DNA of 26,711 nt, taken from a virus. The notes below the pieces were generated by a model, which ran no database searches, was not told the DNA's origin, and was given only the letters and a program-made list of their open reading frames with translations. The DNA lies in IMG/VR virus record IMGVR_UViG_3300048672_000315, positions 1 to 26,711 of that record. One strand, given 5' to 3'. Numbering within the stretch: position 1 is the stretch's first letter; every line of letters starts with the position of its first letter. Below are positions 22,965 through 26,711 of the stretch, one piece after another. Both the position numbers and the translations under genes were made by a program.

Positions 22965-23172
22965 GATTTTTTAGCGGGAATAACCCCTGCCAGTTTTGGA
23001 TGATTGATTGATTGATTATCTGAATAGCTGTTTCTTCGTTCTGACCTGAGATGTTGTAAAGGTTGGTTAATGTTTTTTGCAGGCCTGTGGGGGTGTATTT
23101 GGCTAACTTCCGTTCCTTACGGTATTGGAGCCATTCTTCCCAAGCGGCTTTGAATGTGGGTGAGATGAACAT
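22897..23172 (-). CDS. Replication-associated protein, short WQGLF-type
   Basis: This is a 91-residue protein starting at ATG 23172. The sequence AWEEWLQYRKERKLAKYTPTG, then NEETAIQIINQSIIQNWQGLFPLK, is the motif found at the C-terminus of larger phage and prophage replication proteins (DnaD/primosome type) of Bacteroidota. Here it stands alone, without the usual N-terminal winged-helix domain. It begins ten bases after the IbrA-like gene and its disordered tail overlaps the next gene. It probably contacts a host replication protein, which is inference. Confidence 0.6.
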   Translation of the reverse strand: MFISPTFKAAWEEWLQYRKERKLAKYTPTGLQKTLTNLYNISGQNEETAIQIINQSIIQNWQGLFPLKNHGNTETHKPGTSTARMEALRNW

Positions 23173-23181
23173 AAAATCGTT

Positions 23182-24399
23182 TTAAAAGTCAGTAATTTGG
23201 GATGCTTTATTCCTTTTTTCTTTTATTGCCTTGTAAACTTCATAAGCCTCTGACTTTGGCTGAGTTTGCCCTAACCCTTTGCAATAAAAATCATTCCTCA
23301 AAATACATCGTGCCATTCGTTTCCATGATGGAGCCCAACATTTAACTTCCAAATCATGCGGAGCCTGGTCAGGTATTTTTTCATACCCCCTTTTCTTCCA
23401 CCCTACAATAAATTTCTGAAACCTTTCTCTGTAATGAGTTTGCATTTTACCTGGGAGAGATTTTAACAGGTAATTTACATATTGTTCCCAATTATACCCT
23501 TTTGGTTTTGTGACATCATTGTAGCCATTAATATTCCCATGTTCTTGAATGTAAAGAGATCCACTATTTACACCGGATACCCTGTTTAGCAATTTATACC
23601 AAGTATCAGGCTCTAAAATATGGTACAACCAAAGGCCTTTTTTTTGATCATCACCGTAAGGCTGGCAAAGCCTTTGGTTGCTTAATTTTACCCCAGCCAT
23701 AGTCATAAGATCATAAACCTTATTATGTGGCAAATGCTTATTTTTTGCGTGGAATACCCAAATATCTTCCGTTCTCCAATCGTAAATAGGGTAAATATTA
23801 TAAAGACAATTTGAAAGTTTTGTAGTCCATTTATAACCGTTAAATGTCAGGTTTTTCTTTGTTGAAGTAATTGCTTTATACCTGTGTAAACTTTCATCTG
23901 CTCTGATACCTATAAAACCTGCAGTTAAACTATCTCCGGCATACCATTTGCCAAAAATCACCATAAATTCTTCAAACTCCATCTTCGGTATGTAGAAATC
24001 ATAGTCAAAAGGATTGCAGAACTCTTCCGGTTTTTCTCTTACCCAAATGTCTTTATTTTCTTCATCCCAACAAACCCATTTAGGCTGGAAGTCACTAACT
24101 GCATTTCTTAGTAATAACTCTCCGCAAAACCAATGAAGATCAATATTGTCTTTGTACATGTTTACCATTGTTCTCAAATGGTCTATTGTGTTAGAATATT
24201 GAGCTTCAAGGTCAATGATTAAAACACCTACTTTTTTGTTTCTCAAAATAGCTTCTTCCATAACAAGGTGCATCATTACGGTACTATCTTTACCACCGGA
24301 AAAGCTTATATAATACTTTTCAAAAGAATCAAAAACTTTAGATATTCTTTCTTTTGCAGCCTGTAAAACGTTTTTCTGAATATATGATTTTGTAGCCAT
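23182..24399 (-). CDS. IbrA-like PAPS reductase/ATP pyrophosphatase family protein
   Basis: This is a 405-residue protein starting at ATG 24399. The PP-loop SGGKDST (residues 34-40) binds ATP pyrophosphate in this superfamily. IIDLEAQYSNTIDH (about 61-74), GFIGIRADESLHRY (161-174) and IYPIYDWRTEDIW (202-214) follow the IbrA pattern, and the C-terminal half with LSNQRLCQPYGDDQKKGLWLYH and GYNWEQYVNYLLKSLPGKM matches the DUF3440 region. Family members adenylate or activate substrates for sulfur or nucleotide chemistry; IbrA itself is known as a regulator encoded with IbrB on mobile elements. The IbrB-like gene is directly upstream. Distinguish from DndC, which shares the PP-loop but lacks this C-terminal part. 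The real substrate is unknown. Confidence 0.85.
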   Translation of the reverse strand: MATKSYIQKNVLQAAKERISKVFDSFEKYYISFSGGKDSTVMMHLVMEEAILRNKKVGVLIIDLEAQYSNTIDHLRTMVNMYKDNIDLHWFCGELLLRNAVSDFQPKWVCWDEENKDIWVREKPEEFCNPFDYDFYIPKMEFEEFMVIFGKWYAGDSLTAGFIGIRADESLHRYKAITSTKKNLTFNGYKWTTKLSNCLYNIYPIYDWRTEDIWVFHAKNKHLPHNKVYDLMTMAGVKLSNQRLCQPYGDDQKKGLWLYHILEPDTWYKLLNRVSGVNSGSLYIQEHGNINGYNDVTKPKGYNWEQYVNYLLKSLPGKMQTHYRERFQKFIVGWKKRGYEKIPDQAPHDLEVKCWAPSWKRMARCILRNDFYCKGLGQTQPKSEAYEVYKAIKEKRNKASQITDF

Positions 24400-24401
24400 G
24401 A

Positions 24402-25541
24402 TTAATAAAGTTCAGTTTGTCTACCAATACTCAATGCTTCCTGCATTGAAATTTCTTTTCTGTCATTGGCAATAAGCCATTTATTTAATGCTTCCAAAGC
24501 TATCCCATTGGCAGTTTCTTGCTCTTGTTCAGTCAATAAATTAAAACCTGAACAAAACCTGGAAGGGATGCCTAATTCATAACAAACAGATGCCTGACCT
24601 AACCATGCTATTCTATTCATTGACTTATTAGTCAAATAATGCTCACATGAATGCTTCCACTCTGTTATAACTTTGTCTAATGACTTTCTGAATAAATCTG
24701 AATCTTTAAGAAATTCAGCGTATGCCATTTCACACTGTTCAGAACTCATGCCGTCTTTCTTTGTAGAATAAAACCCGGCTTTGTGACATTCCCATTTTTC
24801 AAAAGTGTGAAAAATTCTGTCTTTATCCTGTTCGTTTGGTATTTTATACTCAGCCATTAAATCTTCTGTGATTTCGTCCGTCAATACCTGGTATTCATTT
24901 TCTACATAATCAGAAGATTCCCATGCTTGAGAAAAATCATTGTCTGAAAACAAATGTTCCAACCCTGATATTTGACAAAGCCTTAACACTTCTTCTTCGT
25001 CCATGCCAAGCTGTTTAGATATTCTCTGATTGCTCCAGTTTCGATTTTTTAACTCAATAACAATTTCACTCATAGCATTTACCTGATGTTTACCTCTGGC
25101 CCTGTTATGTCTGATAGTAGATGCAATACGGTCATTTGACCCTGATTGTTCTTTTCTAATATCAACCACTGGAAGATACCCTAATATCCTTTGTCTTACA
25201 ACTTTTGATTCCTTACCTACCCGGTTACGGTGGAATCCGTCAATAACTTCTGTTTTTTGTTTTTCAGGGTTGTTCCATGTTACTATTGGCTGAGTATACC
25301 CATCGTTTAAAATAGATATTTCCAAAAGTTCCATTTCAGGCGGGGCAACCTTATTAGGGTTGTAATCATTTGCGACAACATCATCAGAAATTACCCATTT
25401 AACAAAGTCTACTGGCTCGTTTTTGAATGGGCTTAGTTCGTGAATATGCTGCCTGATTTCGTTAATTAAATTGACCGTTTCTGACAATGACTTGTCCTTA
25501 AGAATATCGGTGATATACTCTTTCAAAAGTTCTGTTTGCAT
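24402..25541 (-). CDS. IbrB-like ParB/sulfiredoxin-fold protein
   Basis: The ATG at 25541 (MQTELLKEYITDIL) starts a 379-residue protein; a longer reading to 25607 would overlap the upstream gene with a non-ATG codon. After a helical N-terminus, residues about 48-107 form a ParB/Srx-like core: VISDDVVANDYNPNKVAPPEMELLEIS, DGYTQPIV and the DGFHRNR motif (101-107), which replaces the GERR of true ParB. RHNRARGKH lies at 144-151. A helix-turn-helix (WSNQRISKQLGMDEEEVLRL, 169-188) follows, then a long helical part. IbrB and related Srx-like proteins bind nucleotides or DNA and pair with IbrA. It is two bases upstream of the IbrA-like gene, so both form one unit. Confidence 0.85.
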   Translation of the reverse strand: MQTELLKEYITDILKDKSLSETVNLINEIRQHIHELSPFKNEPVDFVKWVISDDVVANDYNPNKVAPPEMELLEISILNDGYTQPIVTWNNPEKQKTEVIDGFHRNRVGKESKVVRQRILGYLPVVDIRKEQSGSNDRIASTIRHNRARGKHQVNAMSEIVIELKNRNWSNQRISKQLGMDEEEVLRLCQISGLEHLFSDNDFSQAWESSDYVENEYQVLTDEITEDLMAEYKIPNEQDKDRIFHTFEKWECHKAGFYSTKKDGMSSEQCEMAYAEFLKDSDLFRKSLDKVITEWKHSCEHYLTNKSMNRIAWLGQASVCYELGIPSRFCSGFNLLTEQEQETANGIALEALNKWLIANDRKEISMQEALSIGRQTELY

Positions 25542-25546
25542 GATAA

Positions 25547-25741
25547 TTATATTTCTTTTTTGATTAATTGTTGAGCAAGTCTGATTTGGGCCGGTACCAT
25601 AGTCCATTTTTTATTTGCTTCTGAGAAAGCGTCTATGTCACCGTTTTTTATTGCTTCACACATTTTCTTATACTCAATATTAGGTATCAATGGCTTTTCT
25701 TCTGATCCAATAAATTTGTGATTGTAAAGCGTTGTTTTCAT
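25547..25741 (-). CDS. Small protein of unknown function upstream of IbrB-like gene
   Basis: This is a 64-residue protein starting at ATG 25741 after an A-rich stretch. The sequence is charged and mostly helical: YKKMCEAIKNGDIDAFSEANKKW resembles a small helical-repeat unit, with QIRLAQQLIKKEI at the end. It is five bases before the IbrB-like ATG, so it is probably the first gene of this three-gene set. A structured leader (25756-25795) precedes it. No family recognised; it could be a partner of the IbrA/IbrB pair. Confidence 0.5.
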   Translation of the reverse strand: MKTTLYNHKFIGSEEKPLIPNIEYKKMCEAIKNGDIDAFSEANKKWTMVPAQIRLAQQLIKKEI

Positions 25742-25755
25742 TTTTTTTTATTTAA

Positions 25756-25795
25756 GGTAAGAAAATACTCCGCCTATATCCCGGAAAGTCTTACC
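25756..25795 (-). promoter_or_regulatory. Structured leader hairpin before the 64-aa gene
   Basis: On the minus strand GGTAAGA (25795-25789) pairs with TCTTACC (25762-25756). An inner TCCG (25785-25782) pairs with CGGA (25772-25769). The hairpin ends about 14 bases before the ATG at 25741 and is followed by an A-rich stretch, so it is not a terminator in the direction of the gene. It could control translation of the IbrA/IbrB operon or serve as a protein binding site. Confidence 0.35.
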
Positions 25796-25838
25796 TTTAC
25801 TTTGTTCAAATAAATGGTAATTGACTTTCGTTGAGATT

Positions 25839-25874
25839 AAAAAAGCCTGTTTGTTAACTCAGATGGGCTTTTTT
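25839..25874. terminator. Bidirectional rho-independent terminator
   Basis: AAAAAAGCC (25839-25847) is complementary to GGCTTTTTT (25866-25874), with an extra CTG/CAG pairing inside the loop. The A and T runs make it functional in either direction. On the minus strand it would end any RNA from the non-coding stretch before the 64-aa gene. Confidence 0.6.
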
Positions 25875-26069
25875 CACACCCTACCCAACCTTTCCTGTGA
25901 TCCCGTGGCACGTTTATCAGACTGTCTTTTATTCTTTCCGGTCAGTAGTTGAGGCGGTTACTCATTGCTACTTCTTTCGTCTAACGTATATAGTTGAAGG
26001 GTGGATTCTATTTAACTGATTATCTGCATCGGTAAGGTTAGAACCCGGTAAGAACCTGGAATGTCACAT

Positions 26070-26112
26070 AAAAAAAATAAGGGTTCCAGTCATAAGAGAA
26101 ACTGAAACCCTT
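26070..26112 (-). terminator. Terminator of the small RNA candidate
   Basis: On the minus strand AAGGGTTTCAGT (26112-26101) pairs with ACTGGAACCCTT (26090-26079), a 12-base stem with one A-C mismatch around a 10-base loop. One A and eight T (26077-26070) follow. This is a strong intrinsic terminator. It can also end the transcript of the winged-helix gene at 26208. Confidence 0.8.
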
Positions 26113-26166
26113 TTAAAGGCTTAACCAATAAACCACACACCAGCTCTTATTCTACTGTGTGGCTTT
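26070..26166 (-). ncRNA. Candidate phage small RNA, two hairpins
   Basis: A transcript of about 95 bases would start near 26166, just after the promoter-like TATATTGC. Hairpin 1 is CCACACA (26162-26156 on the minus strand) pairing with TGTGTGG (26139-26133), with a 16-base loop. A single-stranded linker (TTTATTGGTTAAGCC) follows, then the terminator hairpin. Hairpin, linker, intrinsic terminator is the plan of a bacterial small RNA. It lies 40 bases after the winged-helix gene, so a processed 3' UTR of that mRNA is an alternative. Target unknown. Confidence 0.4.
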
Positions 26167-26170
26167 GACT

Positions 26171-26200
26171 GCAATATACAACTTATTTCAAAAGAACAAA
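26171..26200 (-). promoter_or_regulatory. Promoter-like site for the small RNA
   Basis: On the minus strand TTTG (26200-26197), an 18-base spacer, then TATATTGC (26178-26171), a near match to TAnnTTTG. The overlapping TAATTTTG (26204-26197) is itself a full -7 match and could be used instead with a start about 20 bases earlier. Confidence 0.4.
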
Positions 26201-26207
26201 ATTATTT

Positions 26208-26492
26208 TTAAAATAAAGTCGGCTGATAGTTTACCGGCTTAATCATCCACCAATTTACTAAGCGTCCGGAATTTGGATCTTCCCCTTTCATTGCCTGTAC
26301 AACTAACCCGCTTTCCACTAATTCACCCCTACGTGGGGTAACCCTGTTTATTGGCCAGTTAATGTATTCGCTTATCTGTTTGTCTGTACACGGTTGTAGC
26401 TTACGGATGGTAATAAATACCTGCTGCCGGCAGAAATCACGGTTTGTTTTTTCTTTGTACGCAGATCCGGAAGTGTCATGGTCGTATGGCAT
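26208..26492 (-). CDS. Small winged-helix DNA-binding protein
   Basis: This is a 94-residue protein starting at ATG 26492. Residues about 22-66 form a winged helix-turn-helix: QQVFITIRKLQP, TDKQISEYINWPINRVTPRRGELVESGLVV, where PINRVTPRRGEL is the recognition helix and SGLVVQAMKG leads to the wing. C-terminal WWMIKPVNYQP is strand-like. Such small proteins in phage early regions regulate transcription or assist replication. It starts 11 bases after the preceding stop and is followed by the small RNA and its terminator. Confidence 0.65.
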   Translation of the reverse strand: MPYDHDTSGSAYKEKTNRDFCRQQVFITIRKLQPCTDKQISEYINWPINRVTPRRGELVESGLVVQAMKGEDPNSGRLVNWWMIKPVNYQPTLF

Positions 26493-26503
26493 GGTTAAAT
26501 AAT

Positions 26504-26711
26504 TTACTTTTTTTCGATTAATTCAAACCATTTTTTTGCTGTTTCAAATGCCATTAGGCGAAGGGTTGATTTTAAAGAATTGTCATTAGGAAATTCTTCA
26601 TTGTTGTTCCAAAAATTGTTATCCCATTCTTCTAAACTTCTATTATGACAACCCATTTTAACACGCTTCTCGCCTGATTCTGTAATATATGGTATTACTA
26701 TGTATTTGTAT
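26504..26711 (-). CDS. Partial protein of unknown function, cut by the right window edge
   Basis: An open frame enters from the right edge and ends with TAA at 26506-26504, giving 68 visible residues without a start. The visible part contains YIVIPYITESGEKRV, CHNRSLEEWDNNFWNNNEEF and MAFETAKKWFELIEKK. The N-terminal strand and W-rich helix with a C-terminal amphipathic helix look like genuine protein. It ends 11 bases before the winged-helix gene on the same strand, so it is the upstream member of that operon. No family recognised. Confidence 0.55.
   Translation of the reverse strand, partial: YKYIVIPYITESGEKRVKMGCHNRSLEEWDNNFWNNNEEFPNDNSLKSTLRLMAFETAKKWFELIEKK

Larger units (their letters stand above)
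25742..26207. other. 466-bp non-coding region with terminators, hairpins and a small RNA candidate
   Basis: No plausible protein frame was found here on either strand. From right to left on the minus strand it contains a promoter-like site (26171-26200), an RNA with two hairpins ending in a U8 terminator (26070-26165), a 195-base stretch without assigned function (25875-26069), a bidirectional terminator (25839-25874) and a leader hairpin (25756-25795). The unassigned part holds GGTAAG twice and CTATATAC (25986-25993), but without a TTTG at 21 bases. I looked for tRNA-like arms and found none. Confidence 0.6.

Noticed and set aside
23182-24399. DndC of a phosphorothioation system
   Set aside because: The PP-loop is shared, but the C-terminal half and the ParB-like partner match IbrA/IbrB, and no other dnd-type gene is in the window.
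25986-25993. CTATATAC in the non-coding region as a fourth complete promoter-like element
   Set aside because: The position 21 bases upstream reads AGTT, not TTTG, and no ATG or RNA start signal follows.
25876-26068. tRNA-like sequence around GGTTCTAACC
   Set aside because: The surrounding bases do not form a T-arm stem or an acceptor stem, and no anticodon arm fits.

Overview
The window is a contiguous piece of a tailed-phage genome or prophage from a Bacteroidota host (organism inferred). The packaging, capsid and tail proteins resemble families I know from Bacteroidota phages: gp3-like small terminase, DUF6712-type connector, XkdF-like protease, and a tape measure with a conserved C-terminal tail. 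Shine-Dalgarno sites are mostly absent. Promoter-like sites have the Bacteroidota TTTG / TAnnTTTG character. One secreted protein has a Bacteroidota-style signal peptide ending NAQ. Every gene I support lies on the minus strand, so the operons read from high to low coordinates. Many junctions are ATGA or TAATG overlaps. No integrase, attachment site, tRNA, rRNA, CRISPR array or insertion sequence was found.

Right part (26711-20290), early/middle genes. A gene cut by the window edge is followed by a small winged-helix protein. Next is a 466-bp non-coding stretch with a candidate small RNA and two terminator hairpins. Then come a 64-aa protein, a ParB/IbrB-like protein and a PAPS-reductase-like IbrA protein. 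Two replication-type proteins, a pentapeptide-repeat protein, a 53-aa lipoprotein, a NinG-like recombination protein, a small unknown and a sigma-factor-like protein follow.

Middle part (20317-16634): a small membrane protein, a Cys-motif protein, a GT-B glycosyltransferase, an MptE-like protein, then the small and large terminase subunits. Left part (16637-3533), virion genes: a probable tail assembly chaperone with an overlapping frame that suggests a -1 frameshift, a tail completion protein, two large tail/baseplate proteins, the tape measure, prohead protease, scaffold-like protein, major capsid protein, a probable tail tube protein, an unknown, the portal, a connector, a tail-terminator-like protein and a small structural protein. 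The tail genes come before the capsid genes, and the portal comes after both. Far left (3531-1): a tail fibre with signal peptide and S74 chaperone domain, an unknown, a holin-like membrane protein and a lipoprotein cut by the window edge.

The most notable signals are these. (1) A promoter-like element, TTTG-N21-TATWTAC-N4-ATG, occurs with identical spacing at three virion gene starts, one directly behind a terminator, in a genome that also encodes a sigma-like factor. (2) A hidden coding frame (15886-16155) overlaps the tail-chaperone gene across a nine-T slippery run. (3) There is an IbrA/IbrB pair. (4) The portal carries extra winged-helix and MuF-like domains. (5) There is a candidate phage small RNA.
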